Source: an uncultured Rhizobiaceae group bacterium
GTDB lineage: Bacteria > Pseudomonadota > Alphaproteobacteria > Rhizobiales > Rhizobiaceae
Direction of reading: 5' to 3'
DNA: 64,000 nt
NCBI GenBank assembly: GCA_938010435.1
Contig: CALLUS010000005.1
Location: forward strand, 248,001-312,000
Below the pieces are notes generated by a model. The model ran no database searches. It was not told the origin of the DNA and saw nothing but the letters and a program-made list of their open reading frames with translations. The translations under genes and the position numbers were made by a program. Positions 17,972-27,429 of the stretch are shown here, piece after piece (within the stretch, counting starts at the first letter, position 1; each line of letters begins with the position of its first letter).

Positions 17972-18802
17972 TTGACGAGTTATATCGACGCTGCAAAAGC
18001 ACCACTTAAAAACACAGGCCAGATCAAACTCTATTCCAGCGAAGATTTTGATGGAATGCGAAAGGCGTGCCAATTGACAGCCCGTTGCCTTGATGAAGTC
18101 GCCGGCATGGTGGAAATCGGCCTCAAAACTGAGAAGATTGACAAGTTTGTATTCGAATACGGAATGGATCATGGCGCAGTACCTGCAACGCTAAATTATC
18201 GCGGCTATCCCTATTCCAGCTGCATTTCGTTGAACCACGTAGTTTGCCACGGTTTCCCATCAGACAAACCTTTGCGCGATGGCGATATTCTGAATGTGGA
18301 CATCACGTTCATTTTGGATGGATGGCACGGAGATTCCAGTCGTATGTATATTGCTGGCAAACCAAAACGCGCCGCTGAACGTCTTGTTGATTTGACCTAT
18401 GATTGCCTCATGGCTGGCATAGATGCGGTTAAACCCGGCAATCGCATGGGCGCTATCGGGGCGGCCATTCAAGAGTTAGCCGAAAAAGAACGTTGCAGTG
18501 TGGTGCGCGACTTTTGTGGACACGGACTTGGCAGATTGTTCCACGACGCCCCAAACGTTCTTCACTACGGAAACGCCAACGAAGGCGTAGAAATTGTACC
18601 CGGAATGATTTTCACCATTGAACCGATGATCAATCTCGGCAAACATCATGTGAAGATATTGAAAGATGGTTGGACCGCTGTGACCCGTGACAGATCACTA
18701 ACTGCGCAGTTTGAACATTCCGTTGGTGTGACTGAAACGGGTTGCGAGATTTTCACCGCCTCTCCTGCGGGCCACACCAAACCGCCCTACGCGTCGGGCT
18801 GA
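17972..18802 (+). CDS. map: Type I methionine aminopeptidase
   Basis: 276 residues from a TTG start (MTSYIDAA), supported by an AAAGG ribosome site about nine bases upstream and by family length. A longer frame starting inside sfsA would add 27 atypical residues. The dinuclear metal site is complete: D110 (LNVDITF), D121 (GDSSR), H184 (GHGLG), E217 (TIEPM) and E248 (FEHSVGV). It removes the initiator methionine from nascent proteins. radC starts six bases after its stop. Confidence 0.93.
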   Translation: MTSYIDAAKAPLKNTGQIKLYSSEDFDGMRKACQLTARCLDEVAGMVEIGLKTEKIDKFVFEYGMDHGAVPATLNYRGYPYSSCISLNHVVCHGFPSDKPLRDGDILNVDITFILDGWHGDSSRMYIAGKPKRAAERLVDLTYDCLMAGIDAVKPGNRMGAIGAAIQELAEKERCSVVRDFCGHGLGRLFHDAPNVLHYGNANEGVEIVPGMIFTIEPMINLGKHHVKILKDGWTAVTRDRSLTAQFEHSVGVTETGCEIFTASPAGHTKPPYASG

Positions 18803-18808
18803 TTAAAT

Positions 18809-19537
18809 ATGGCAGGAGGGAAACATGCGAGCCCGGATAAGGGCAAAGGCAGCTTCGAAGAAGCAAGCGTTCCCCATTATCATGGCCACAGAGACCGCCT
18901 GCGAGAGCGGTTTTTGGAAAATCCGGACTCTTTACCGGACTATGAATTGCTGGAACTCTTGTTGTATCGCAGCATAAGGCGCGGCGACACCAAACCGTTG
19001 GCAAAACGCCTGCTCGACAATTTCGGAACTCTCGCCGCCGTTATGCGTGCCGATATTCTGGATCTTCAGCGTGTTCAAGGAGTCGGCCCTGCTGTCGCGA
19101 CAGACCTTAAAGTAGTGGCTGTCGCATCAGCGCGCGGCATTCGATCCAAGTTCGAAAACAAAACCATGCTCAGTTCTTGGTCTTCAGTGATCGACTATTG
19201 TACCGCTGCCATGGGCCACGAAAAAATTGAACAGTTCCGCATATTGTTCTTAGACAAGAAAAACGGCCTGATAAAAGACGAAGTGCAACAAAAAGGCACC
19301 GTTGATCATACGCCCGTTTACGTGCGCGAAGTGATAAAACGTGCACTGGAACTCAACTCCTCAGCCCTCATATTAGTGCACAATCATCCGTCAGGCGACA
19401 TCACACCCTCGCGCGCAGACATCGAAATGACGAAGAACATCATCGAAGCCTCGGCACCTATGGGCATTACGGTGCACGATCACATAATAATTGGCAGCAA
19501 TGAACATGCCAGCATGAAAGCACTTCAACTGATTTAA
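18809..19537 (+). CDS. radC: RadC-family JAB1/MPN protein
   Basis: 242 residues. A disordered N-terminus (1-25) is followed by a UPF0758 helical part with a helix-hairpin-helix-like [13 protein letters not shown] (89-101). The C-terminal JAB domain has the metalloprotease-type HNHPSGD, with H191, H193 and D204 as zinc ligands. The name comes from a reported E. coli repair phenotype later attributed to another gene, so the real role is open. It is closely spaced behind map. Confidence 0.93.
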   Translation: MAGGKHASPDKGKGSFEEASVPHYHGHRDRLRERFLENPDSLPDYELLELLLYRSIRRGDTKPLAKRLLDNFGTLAAVMRADILDLQRVQGVGPAVATDLKVVAVASARGIRSKFENKTMLSSWSSVIDYCTAAMGHEKIEQFRILFLDKKNGLIKDEVQQKGTVDHTPVYVREVIKRALELNSSALILVHNHPSGDITPSRADIEMTKNIIEASAPMGITVHDHIIIGSNEHASMKALQLI

Positions 19538-19581
19538 TACGATGTCTTTTCACAACGCATTACAATGTCTATGAAACAGAT

Positions 19582-20658
19582 ATGAACAGGTTGCTCAAAT
19601 CACTGACAGCACTCGCTTTTTTACCAACAGCATTGCTCCCTTTGAGTTCAAGCATTGCGTGGGGTGCGGACCTGATCGGTTTGTCGTTACCGATGAACAA
19701 ACGATACGAAACCGTCACAAAACGCTTCGAATTAGGCGCTCTTATGGCCCAAGGAAAAGCGGACACTGAGGAAACAGATATCGACTTCAAGTTGGTGGAC
19801 GACAATTGTGATGTGGCTTCGGTGCAAGAATTGGCTCAACAATTTTCCGATGCAAAGGCGATCGTGGGATTACCATGTTTTAAGCTAGCTGCAGAGCTTG
19901 CCCGCGCGCTCAAAGGTGCCAACAATCCGGCTTCGATTTTAACGTTCAGAACCCGCAACCCTGCGCTACAACGGTTGCGCGAAGTTGAAAAACTTCCAAT
20001 CATTGAGTTTTCAAATACGCCTGATGCGGAAGCAAAAGCAGTAATCGATTTCATTCTTCCCCGGTTCGGCACCAAACCTTATGCAATCTTAGATGATGGA
20101 AGTGTTTACGGACGCGGCTTGGCAGATGCCATTCGATTGATCGCTGAAGAAACGGGTCGCAAACCAATCACCAATGCAAACTTCCGCCCCCTTCAAACAA
20201 ACCAGCGCGCTCTGTTGCGCCGTTTAAAACGTTCAGGTGTGGAAGCTGTCATCATTGCTGCCGACCCCGAAGATGTGGTGACGATAGCCAACGATATGGA
20301 TGCGTTAAAACTGGATTGGCCCATCGCGACGGGTGAACAAATAGCACTCTTACCTTTCGCCAGCGATGCACAAAAAATCATACGGCCAATCTTGGCAATT
20401 GCTCCAACTATGCGCAAAGTTTTGGATCAAGACTTTCTGACGGAAGCTGCTAATCTCGAAGTACCAACCGATCCTGAAGTGGTATTGGGACATGTGATGG
20501 TTGAAGTGGCTTCTCAGCTAATCAAAACGCCAAATTCACGCACGTTTGAAACAATCGTTGGTAAGATCAATCTGAGAGACGATTCAAGAATTATATTAGA
20601 ACCGTTTGAACTTGTGAAATGGTCAAACAGTCAGCTCTCTATCGTCGAAAGCAACTAA
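19582..20658 (+). CDS. Orphan periplasmic substrate-binding protein (type I, LivK-like)
   Basis: 358 residues. Residues 1-28 form a signal peptide ending near AWGA-D. The rest alternates strands and helices in the manner of type I periplasmic binding proteins of the branched-chain amino-acid transporter family; AILDDGSVYGRGLADAIR marks the central part. No permease or ATPase genes are nearby, so it may be an orphan receptor or share a transporter encoded elsewhere. The following P1 peptidase starts two bases after the stop, implying a shared transcript and possibly peptide or amino-acid metabolism. The ligand is unknown. Confidence 0.75.
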   Translation: MNRLLKSLTALAFLPTALLPLSSSIAWGADLIGLSLPMNKRYETVTKRFELGALMAQGKADTEETDIDFKLVDDNCDVASVQELAQQFSDAKAIVGLPCFKLAAELARALKGANNPASILTFRTRNPALQRLREVEKLPIIEFSNTPDAEAKAVIDFILPRFGTKPYAILDDGSVYGRGLADAIRLIAEETGRKPITNANFRPLQTNQRALLRRLKRSGVEAVIIAADPEDVVTIANDMDALKLDWPIATGEQIALLPFASDAQKIIRPILAIAPTMRKVLDQDFLTEAANLEVPTDPEVVLGHVMVEVASQLIKTPNSRTFETIVGKINLRDDSRIILEPFELVKWSNSQLSIVESN

Positions 20659-20660
20659 CC

Positions 20661-21686
20661 ATGAAAGCTGGTAAGCGAAACCTGATCACAGACATCGAGG
20701 GTTTGCGCGTGGGTCATGCGCAAGACGCTAAACTAAAATCTGGCGTCACAGCACTCATTTGCGATATGGAAAATGTTTCCAGCGTCCATGTGATGGGCGG
20801 CGCACCGGGCAGTCGCGACACTGATCTTCTGCAACCTGAAAACACAGTTCAATCCGTCGATGGATTTGCGCTGTCCGGTGGTTCTGCATTTGGATTAGAT
20901 GCAGCAAGCGGCGTTCAAGCTGCATTGCGCGAAGACGGCAAAGGATTTCAAATCGTTGACCAGCGTGTGCCAATTGTTCCGGCTGCCATTTTGTTCGACC
21001 TCATTAATGGCGGCAACAAAACTTGGGGCCAATACCCACCTTATCGTGACCTCGGCTATGAAGCTGCCAGAAACGCTACTGAAGATTTTGAGCTCGGGTC
21101 TGCGGGCGCAGGCACAGGTGCTTTGGTTGGTGGGCTTGCTCCCGGCTTAAAAGGCGGATTAGGCTCTGCTTCTACTGTGCTCGACAACGGCATCGCAATC
21201 GGCGCATTGGTCGCAGTGAATGCTTTGGGCGCTGCCACGATTGGCGACAGCAAGCATTTTTGGGCGCAGCCATTTGAAGTGGGAGACGAGTTCGGAGACT
21301 TTGGCTCCTCGTCCGTGTCCGCCGATGAGGCTCAAAAACTGCGCATCAAATTGAGCAGTGAACAAAACAAAAATAAAAACACCACAATCGCAATCATCGC
21401 TACCGATGCTGTCCTCACCAAAGGCGAAGCAAAACGTTTGGCTGTTGCCGCCCATGACGGCTTTGCGCGTGCCCTCTGGCCAGCCCATACACCTCTTGAT
21501 GGTGATCTCATTTTTTCTGTTGCCACATCAGGCAGCAGCGTTACACCTTCAATCCCGGAACAAATTGAAATGTCAGCTGTTGCGGCCGCCACCATGAGCC
21601 GTGCGATTGCCCGTGGTGTGTATGAAGCGTCATCAGAAGAAAACGACCTGTTTCCAAACTGGGCAAAAGTTTTCGGTGGCAATTGA
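20661..21686 (+). CDS. P1 family peptidase (DmpA/L-aminopeptidase-esterase, S58)
   Basis: 341 residues from the ATG at 20661 (MKAGKRNLIT); the longer frame would overlap the binding-protein gene. It has the family opening NLITDIEGLRVGHAQD, the GGAPGSRDTDLL loop, and the central GLGSASTVLDNGIAIGALVA. Members process themselves to give an N-terminal nucleophile and cleave N-terminal residues, often D- or beta-peptides. No signal peptide, so cytoplasmic. Coupled to the upstream periplasmic binding protein. Confidence 0.9.
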   Translation: MKAGKRNLITDIEGLRVGHAQDAKLKSGVTALICDMENVSSVHVMGGAPGSRDTDLLQPENTVQSVDGFALSGGSAFGLDAASGVQAALREDGKGFQIVDQRVPIVPAAILFDLINGGNKTWGQYPPYRDLGYEAARNATEDFELGSAGAGTGALVGGLAPGLKGGLGSASTVLDNGIAIGALVAVNALGAATIGDSKHFWAQPFEVGDEFGDFGSSSVSADEAQKLRIKLSSEQNKNKNTTIAIIATDAVLTKGEAKRLAVAAHDGFARALWPAHTPLDGDLIFSVATSGSSVTPSIPEQIEMSAVAAATMSRAIARGVYEASSEENDLFPNWAKVFGGN

Positions 21687-21740
21687 GCACGCTGGCTTGC
21701 CGTGTTACGCGGCACTCAACCAACACGGAGCTTTCAACCC

Positions 21741-22412
21741 ATGAAAATCAAATCTGAAAACGTCATCATTGCTCCGTCCATTCTGGCCGCAGATTTTTCT
21801 AAGATCGGGCAAGAAGTTACCGACGTATTGGAAGCTGGTGCTGATTGGGTGCATCTCGACGTGATGGATGGGCATTTCGTACCAAATATCTCTTTTGGCC
21901 CCGTGATTATCGAAAAACTGCGCCCGCTCACCAAAGCCTTCTTCGACACTCACTTGATGATTTCACCCTGCGATCCATACTTAGAAGCATTCGCCAAAGC
22001 GGGCAGCGACATGATCACCATTCATGCCGAGGCCGGAGCGCACATGCACCGTTCACTGCAAGCCATTAAAACGCTTGGTACAAAAGTGGGAGTGGCAATA
22101 AACCCCGGCACGCCTGTTTCCGTGTTGGAGAATGTGATCGATATGGTCGATATGATTTTGATCATGAGTGTGAACCCGGGCTTTGGTGGTCAAAAATTTA
22201 TTCCCGAAGCTGCAACAAAAGTAGGACAAGCTCGTGCTTTGGCAGGTGATCGCCAAATTCACATTCAAGTGGACGGCGGCATCACCCTGGAAACTGCTCC
22301 GTTGGTCACACATCAAGGCGCTGATGTGTTGGTGGCTGGTTCAGCTATTTATGATGGCAAAGGCAAAGACTCCTACGCCAAGAACATTGCAGCCATAAAA
22401 TCGGCACTCTAA
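21741..22412 (+). CDS. rpe: Ribulose-phosphate 3-epimerase
   Basis: 223 residues from an ATG with GGAG ten bases upstream; a longer frame adds 13 unlikely residues. It shows the epimerase signature: APSILAADFSKIG, HLDVMDGHFVPNISFG with metal-binding His and Asp residues, MSVNPGFGGQKF and VDGGI. It interconverts ribulose-5-phosphate and xylulose-5-phosphate in the pentose phosphate pathway. Confidence 0.96.
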   Translation: MKIKSENVIIAPSILAADFSKIGQEVTDVLEAGADWVHLDVMDGHFVPNISFGPVIIEKLRPLTKAFFDTHLMISPCDPYLEAFAKAGSDMITIHAEAGAHMHRSLQAIKTLGTKVGVAINPGTPVSVLENVIDMVDMILIMSVNPGFGGQKFIPEAATKVGQARALAGDRQIHIQVDGGITLETAPLVTHQGADVLVAGSAIYDGKGKDSYAKNIAAIKSAL

Positions 22413-22448
22413 GGTCGGTTTGTAGGGGGCATTATTGGAGGACCGAAT

Positions 22449-23225
22449 ATGAAACGACTCCCTGCCCTTGCCGCTATTATCTCGTTCGCACTAACGTTTC
22501 CAGCCAATGCCGAAACTCATAAACTACATGTTCATGGCTTTTCAGCCGACGGGTCTAAATTTATCTTTGAAGAATATGGCGTTAGTGATGGCGCAGGAAT
22601 TCCACATGCCACTCTTTACGCCATTGATGTTGCAACAGATGCGTTTATGAGCAGCTCGCCTGTTCGAACTGACTTTACTGAAGAAGCAGCCCAACAACTT
22701 GAATCCAGCCAACCAGCCGATTTCCTTGCTGCTGGAGAAAAAATGGCGAGAGACCGTTTGAAGGAATTATCCGTTAACTTAATGACCGCTGTCGGGCCAA
22801 CCAAACGCGGCACAGTAAGGGTCCAACACAGTCCGTTCCAATTGAACACAAGCAACCCCATTCGGTTCTCAACCGTGGGTTACGCGTTAAACTATTCATC
22901 AAGCGAGAACACCAAAGGATGGTCTCTTGAAATTCAGCCCATCGAGTTTGAGGCCAAATCCTCCACATGTGAAGGGTGGCGTGACTATGAGTATGGCTTC
23001 AGGCTCATTCTTACGAATGAAGAATCAGAAACCATCAAGATATTGAGTGAAGACACTCGTGTTCCGGATTCTAGAGGTTGCCCGCAGAATTATCACATCG
23101 AACAAGTCATTACCCATGGACCAAAAGACAAAATGTCTATGGCTGTCATTATAAGATATGCAAGCCGTGGGTTCGAAGGGTACGATGGCAAAATCTTAGC
23201 GACTACAGGTCAAATCACTCCGTGA
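22449..23225 (+). CDS. Predicted secreted protein, DUF2259 family
   Basis: 258 residues. The signal peptide spans 1-21 (PANA-E). The mature part is beta-rich with a WD40-like opening (HVHGFSADGSKFIFEEYGV) and two cysteines in the C-terminal half (TCEGWRDYE, RGCPQNY) that could form a disulfide in the periplasm. It matches the DUF2259/COG5497 family common in Rhizobiales. The stop codon overlaps the GTG of the next gene. Function unknown. Confidence 0.78.
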   Translation: MKRLPALAAIISFALTFPANAETHKLHVHGFSADGSKFIFEEYGVSDGAGIPHATLYAIDVATDAFMSSSPVRTDFTEEAAQQLESSQPADFLAAGEKMARDRLKELSVNLMTAVGPTKRGTVRVQHSPFQLNTSNPIRFSTVGYALNYSSSENTKGWSLEIQPIEFEAKSSTCEGWRDYEYGFRLILTNEESETIKILSEDTRVPDSRGCPQNYHIEQVITHGPKDKMSMAVIIRYASRGFEGYDGKILATTGQITP

Positions 23226-23731
23226 ACAAAGCCATTGCGAACCTTGCTCAAGCTCTCAGCAATTGGAAACAGCATATCGGCTTTGCGGTTTTATGGTGCA
23301 CCGTCATTTCAATCGGCGTTGCCTATAATTTAAATGCCCAGGGCTGGTTTTTAGATGAAAACTTCGCCTTTGCCCTTCTACCATTTACCATCGCATCACT
23401 CGCAGCAGGCGGTCTTACGACATGGTTTGCGGAAGCTTTCATAAGCAACAAACCTCCTTTGGCCCGGTTCGCATTCTTCTTTGCAGCGCTTTGTATTCTC
23501 TCAATTGGTATAACAGCACTCATATTTGCTGTTCACTTTAGACTATCATTCCCCCAATGGTCGGCGCCATTGTTCAGTTTCAAATGGCTGGAGAGAACGT
23601 TCTTCTCCATGATGTCCGCATCTTATCTATTTTCCGTTGTGGGGTTCAGGTTGCTCATGCCGTGGGGTTTGGTTGCCCTTTCTGTGGTGAGCATAGGCTT
23701 TTCCCGTGGGTGGTTTCAGCCTTCCCGTTGA
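23222..23731 (+). CDS. Integral membrane protein of unknown function
   Basis: 169 residues from a GTG that overlaps the preceding stop (GTGA). Four hydrophobic helices are apparent (about 16-35, 45-62, 78-95 and 120-160), with short loops and a small basic C-terminus. An upstream ATG in the same frame at 23078 would lie inside the DUF2259 gene and encode atypical residues, so the coupled GTG is preferred. Coupling to a secreted protein suggests a joint envelope role; I recognise no family. Confidence 0.65.
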   Translation: MNKAIANLAQALSNWKQHIGFAVLWCTVISIGVAYNLNAQGWFLDENFAFALLPFTIASLAAGGLTTWFAEAFISNKPPLARFAFFFAALCILSIGITALIFAVHFRLSFPQWSAPLFSFKWLERTFFSMMSASYLFSVVGFRLLMPWGLVALSVVSIGFSRGWFQPSR

Positions 23732-23789
23732 AGGCAGCAAGCTTGGGTGTTAAGTCCCACCAAAACCTCCTCCCAATTCGGACATTGTT

Positions 23790-25091
23790 ATGATCCCCCG
23801 CTATTCCCGCTCAGAAATGACTGATATCTGGTCACCGGAATCCAAATTTCGCATTTGGTTTGAAATTGAGGCTCACGCCTGTGACGCACTCGCCAAATTG
23901 GGCGTTATTCCAGAAGAAGCAGCCAAAACGATATGGGAAAAAGGCGGCAATACAGAATTTAACGTCGCCCGCATTGATGAGATCGAACGTGAAACCAAAC
24001 ATGACGTGATCGCTTTTCTCACCCATTTGGCAGAAATTGTTGGGCCGGACGCACGTTTCGTGCACCAAGGCATGACGTCATCAGACGTGTTGGACACTTG
24101 CTTCAATGTGCAATTAACCAAAGCAACAGATCTGTTGCTGGCGGATATGGATGCCTTGCTCACAGCTCTGAAAAAACGCGCTTATGAACACAAAGACGAC
24201 ATTACTATCGGTCGGTCGCACGGCATTCATGCGGAACCAACGACATTCGGTGTGAAACTGGCGCAAGCCTATGCGGAATTTGAACGCTGTCGACAGCGTT
24301 TGGTCTACGCCCGCGAAGAAATCGCAACATGCGCCATTTCAGGTGCTGTTGGCACATTTGCAAACATTGATCCTGCCGTTGAAGAACATGTGGCAGCAGC
24401 CATGGGCCTGAAAGCTGAACCTGTCTCCACACAAGTTGTTCCCCGTGACCGTCACGCACAATATTTTGCAACACTGGGTGTGATCGCTTCGTCTGTTGAG
24501 CGCTTGGCCACAGAAATTCGACACTTGCAACGCACGGAAGTATTGGAAGCTGAAGAGTATTTCGCGCCCGGTCAAAAAGGTTCGTCTGCCATGCCGCACA
24601 AACGCAACCCTGTCTTGACCGAAAACCTCACAGGTTTAGCTCGCATGGTGCGCAGCTATGCAATGCCAGCCATGGAAAACGTAGCCCTGTGGCATGAGCG
24701 GGATATTTCACATTCTTCCGTTGAACGAATGATCGGACCAGACGCCACAGTGACACTTGACTTCGCATTGATGCGCCTGACTGGCGTGATTGATAAGTTA
24801 CTCGTTTATCCACACAATATGGAAAAAAACATGAACAAGTTCCGCGGGCTTGTTCACTCACAACGTGTTTTGCTAGCTCTAACCCAAGCAGGCGCTTCCC
24901 GCGAAGACAGCTATCGTTTGGTGCAGCGCAACGCCATGAAGGTTTGGGAGCAGGACAAAGACTTCCTAACCGAGCTTTTGGCTGACAGTGAAGTGGTGGC
25001 CTTGCTTTCAGAGGATGAAATCAAAGAGAAATTTGACCTCGGCTATCACACCAAACACGTGGATACGATCTTCAAACGCGTCTTTGGATAA
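23790..25091 (+). CDS. purB: Adenylosuccinate lyase
   Basis: 433 residues of the fumarase/aspartase superfamily. The signature SSAMPHKRNPVLTEN lies at 265-279, with the catalytic loop serine at 265 or 266. Also visible are the TSSDVLDT region (96-103) and the substrate-binding GRSHGIHAEPTT (141-152). It acts twice in purine synthesis, splitting SAICAR to AICAR and adenylosuccinate to AMP, with fumarate released each time. The product of PurC, encoded 2.3 kb downstream, is one of its substrates. Confidence 0.97.
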   Translation: MIPRYSRSEMTDIWSPESKFRIWFEIEAHACDALAKLGVIPEEAAKTIWEKGGNTEFNVARIDEIERETKHDVIAFLTHLAEIVGPDARFVHQGMTSSDVLDTCFNVQLTKATDLLLADMDALLTALKKRAYEHKDDITIGRSHGIHAEPTTFGVKLAQAYAEFERCRQRLVYAREEIATCAISGAVGTFANIDPAVEEHVAAAMGLKAEPVSTQVVPRDRHAQYFATLGVIASSVERLATEIRHLQRTEVLEAEEYFAPGQKGSSAMPHKRNPVLTENLTGLARMVRSYAMPAMENVALWHERDISHSSVERMIGPDATVTLDFALMRLTGVIDKLLVYPHNMEKNMNKFRGLVHSQRVLLALTQAGASREDSYRLVQRNAMKVWEQDKDFLTELLADSEVVALLSEDEIKEKFDLGYHTKHVDTIFKRVFG

Positions 25092-25134
25092 GAAGTTCAC
25101 CTCCCGACATCTTAAAACAGAACATCATTCGTGA

Positions 25135-25165
25135 TTGATCCTGCCCCTTTGCGGGCAGAATCAAC
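25135..25165 (+). terminator. Hairpin after purB, possible terminator
   Basis: TTGAT-C-CTGCCC / GGGCAG-A-ATCAA forms a two-part stem with a six-base loop, beginning 44 bases after the purB stop. No T-run follows, so termination by this element is uncertain. Confidence 0.35.
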
Positions 25166-25200
25166 CATCACTTTAGGTCCAAGGCTGGGCAAAGGAGATA

Positions 25201-25455
25201 ATGATGACTGATTATAGAGATATTCATGATCCGCGCGTGAGTTCAGCGCGCCAAAATGCCTACCAAACGTCGTCTGAGAACAGCACAAGCATCGGCGGCG
25301 TGCTGATAGGTTTAGCCGTTATCGGCTTAGTGTTTTTGGCTCTCACACTGTTCTTTGGCAATGGCGGCGGCAATGCGCCACTCAATCCAACGGTTGAGCA
25401 AAGCGCTCCCGCAGCAACACCTGCACCAACTGAACTACCTGCACCAACGGACTAA
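25201..25455 (+). CDS. Small single-span membrane protein
   Basis: 84 residues with a good AAAGGAG ribosome site before an ATGATG. Residues 1-32 are hydrophilic and Ser/Thr-rich; about 33-58 form one Gly/Ile/Leu-rich transmembrane helix ending in FFGNGGG. A Pro/Ala/Thr-rich tail follows (APAATPAPTELPAPTD). Small proteins of this layout are common in the order, but I know no function. Confidence 0.65.
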   Translation: MMTDYRDIHDPRVSSARQNAYQTSSENSTSIGGVLIGLAVIGLVFLALTLFFGNGGGNAPLNPTVEQSAPAATPAPTELPAPTD

Positions 25456-25533
25456 TCCAATTGGTCCATTCTATGCATCGCACGCGCTGAATTGGGTGTT
25501 GACAAAACATCACCTAATTCGCACATGCGATGC

Positions 25534-26100
25534 ATGAAAATTGCAGAAGCAGATATTATTATGGTGCCCGGATATACAAATTCTGGGCCTGACCACTGGC
25601 AGTCCCGTTGGGAAGGTAAGTTCAAGACCGCACGTCGCGTGTCGCAAGACGATTGGCACAAACCGGTTGTTGAAGACTGGACAACCAATCTCATCAAATG
25701 TGTCGATGAAGCCGTCGACCCGGTTATCTTGATCGCGCATTCTTTGGGTGTGCAGGTTGTCGTGCAAAGTGTGCTTCAAATGTCAAAAGCGCAAACATCA
25801 AAGATCAAAGGTGGATTTTTGGTTGCCCCACCAGATGTGGAAAATCCTTCCATCAAACCCAAACATCTCATGACGTTCGGTCCTTACCCCCGCGACCCGC
25901 TTCCGTTCCCATCTATTCTAGTTGGCAGCGAAGATGATCAGTTTTGCGACATAGACACAGCTGGTGACATGGCCAATGCGTGGGGCAGTTTATTTGTGAA
26001 TGCCCGTGAATCAGGACATATCAATGCAAAAAGTGGGCACGGACCATGGCCTGATGGGCTCATGGTCTTTGCCAACTTTATGAAAGATATAAAGGCTTAG
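25534..26100 (+). CDS. RBBP9/YdeN-family alpha/beta serine hydrolase
   Basis: 188 residues from the ATG giving MKIAEADII; ATG 25525 or TTG 25492 are alternatives, and no clear ribosome site decides between them. Family motifs: VPGYTNSGPDHWQSRWE at the N-terminus, nucleophile elbow LIAHSLGVQ (serine in HSLG), an aspartate in VGSEDDQF, and a C-terminal histidine in SGHINAKSGHGPWPDG. These make the Ser-Asp-His triad. Cytoplasmic; the substrate is unknown for most members. It converges with the aldolase gene 13 bases away. Confidence 0.85.
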   Translation: MKIAEADIIMVPGYTNSGPDHWQSRWEGKFKTARRVSQDDWHKPVVEDWTTNLIKCVDEAVDPVILIAHSLGVQVVVQSVLQMSKAQTSKIKGGFLVAPPDVENPSIKPKHLMTFGPYPRDPLPFPSILVGSEDDQFCDIDTAGDMANAWGSLFVNARESGHINAKSGHGPWPDGLMVFANFMKDIKA

Positions 26101-26112
26101 CGGAGCTTTGCT

Positions 26113-26880
26113 CTATTTACGGAAGCTCAATCCCCCTAACAAAGCGTTCGCGCCGTTGGCAATATAGCTCTGGTCAAAGCCCAAAGCCATTAAACGATAT
26201 CCAAGCTTGTGAACCGTTTCAGCGTGTTCTGGCGTCACACAGAATGCAGCAGCAAGTTTGCCGCGGGCCTTGGCCGCTTTTGCCAAGTCTTCCACGATAC
26301 CAATCGTATCTGGTCCATACGGATCTGGAAGCGTGTTTTGACGTACAGAAATGGATAAATCAGCAGGTCCCACAAAAACGCCGTCAATTCCGTCAACGTC
26401 CAAAATGGCTTCAGCATTAGCAACCGCTTCGCGCGTTTCGATCATTGCGTAAACAACAGTCGATTTATTCGCACCAGCGACATAGCCTTCGCGATCTGCT
26501 CTTAGAACACTCACCGCCTGTGATGGACCATAAGAGCGATCACCTACAGGAATGTACTTTGTATAAGAAACCAGCTGCTTGGCGTCTTCCACTGTGTTGA
26601 TCATAGGAGCGATGATCGCGTGGGCGCCGGCATCCAATGCCTTGCTGGCGAAATCGAACCGCCCAACAGGTATGCGAACGATCACAGGCTTACCCTTGGG
26701 CGCAATCGCAGCAATACCGCGGATGACGCTGTTTTCCGTTTGCATACCGTGCTGCATATCCAGTGTCACGGCTTCAAAATCAGTATCAGCCAACATTGAA
26801 AGATAAAGTGTATCCTGAACGCTGGCCCAGGCTGTCATGACCGTCTTATCATCAGCCAATCCATTAAGAAGACGATCCAT
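26113..26880 (-). CDS. HpcH/HpaI family class II aldolase (2-oxo-3-deoxy acid aldolase-like)
   Basis: 255 residues. Landmarks are VTLDMQHGMQ near residue 40, the metal-binding glutamate in AMIETREAVANAE, GVFVGPADLSIS with the metal aspartate, and PVIVRIPVGR. Such enzymes cleave 4-hydroxy-2-oxo acids to pyruvate or glyoxylate plus an aldehyde. Without neighbouring catabolic genes the natural substrate cannot be set. It lies 11 bases downstream of the zeta-subunit gene on the same strand. Confidence 0.88.
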   Translation of the reverse strand: MDRLLNGLADDKTVMTAWASVQDTLYLSMLADTDFEAVTLDMQHGMQTENSVIRGIAAIAPKGKPVIVRIPVGRFDFASKALDAGAHAIIAPMINTVEDAKQLVSYTKYIPVGDRSYGPSQAVSVLRADREGYVAGANKSTVVYAMIETREAVANAEAILDVDGIDGVFVGPADLSISVRQNTLPDPYGPDTIGIVEDLAKAAKARGKLAAAFCVTPEHAETVHKLGYRLMALGFDQSYIANGANALLGGLSFRK

Positions 26881-26891
26881 ATCAGCAGCCT

Positions 26892-27206
26892 TTACGTATT
26901 TTGAATTTGATCGACGGCAATTGCCATAAATTCATGCATTTTGGCGCGAATATCTTCGTCAGACATGGCAACATTTTTGGTGTCAAAATCACCACGGATT
27001 TTACGAAAAACGTCTTCATCGCCCGCTTCTTCGAAATCGGCCATTATGACACTCTTCGCATAAGTGTCTTTGTCAGCTTCATCCAAAAGCTCTGCAGCCC
27101 ATTCGCCCAAAAGCTTGTTACGGCGCGCTTCCGCCTTAAATTTCAGTTCTGCATCCAAAGCAAACTTCTTTTCAAAGCCTTCGCCGCGATCTTCCAAAGA
27201 TGACAT
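26892..27206 (-). CDS. F1Fo-ATPase inhibitor zeta subunit (DUF1476)
   Basis: 104 residues from the ATG at 27206, which has GAGGAG upstream; the 112-residue alternative has no ribosome site. It opens with SLEDRGEGFEKKFALDAELKF, the conserved inhibitory N-terminal helix of the alphaproteobacterial zeta subunit. A charged four-helix core follows. In Paracoccus the zeta protein blocks ATP hydrolysis by the F1-ATPase, acting as a one-way brake. No ATP synthase genes are in the window. Adjacent to purC but on the opposite strand. Confidence 0.88.
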   Translation of the reverse strand: MSSLEDRGEGFEKKFALDAELKFKAEARRNKLLGEWAAELLDEADKDTYAKSVIMADFEEAGDEDVFRKIRGDFDTKNVAMSDEDIRAKMHEFMAIAVDQIQNT

Positions 27207-27429
27207 GAGATACTCCTCAACACGTTTCAAAATGCGGAATCAGATAACCCCGCTGTTGCAATAAGATGTAAGGTGGACGCACCTGCAAATCAACGTGCTG
27301 TTTTCTGTGTCAAAAACAATCAGCTCTTGGGCCAAACATTGTATTCCAACGCTGACTACCGTATCTCACTGTCACACCGAGTCACCTTTTTCATGGCGTG
27401 AAAAACCGCCTTTTTCGGAACAATCGAGC

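Noticed and set aside
27207-27429. Riboswitch or PurR-type operator upstream of purC
   Set aside because: I looked for a conserved purine-aptamer core or strong palindrome in the 223-base gap and found none I could defend.
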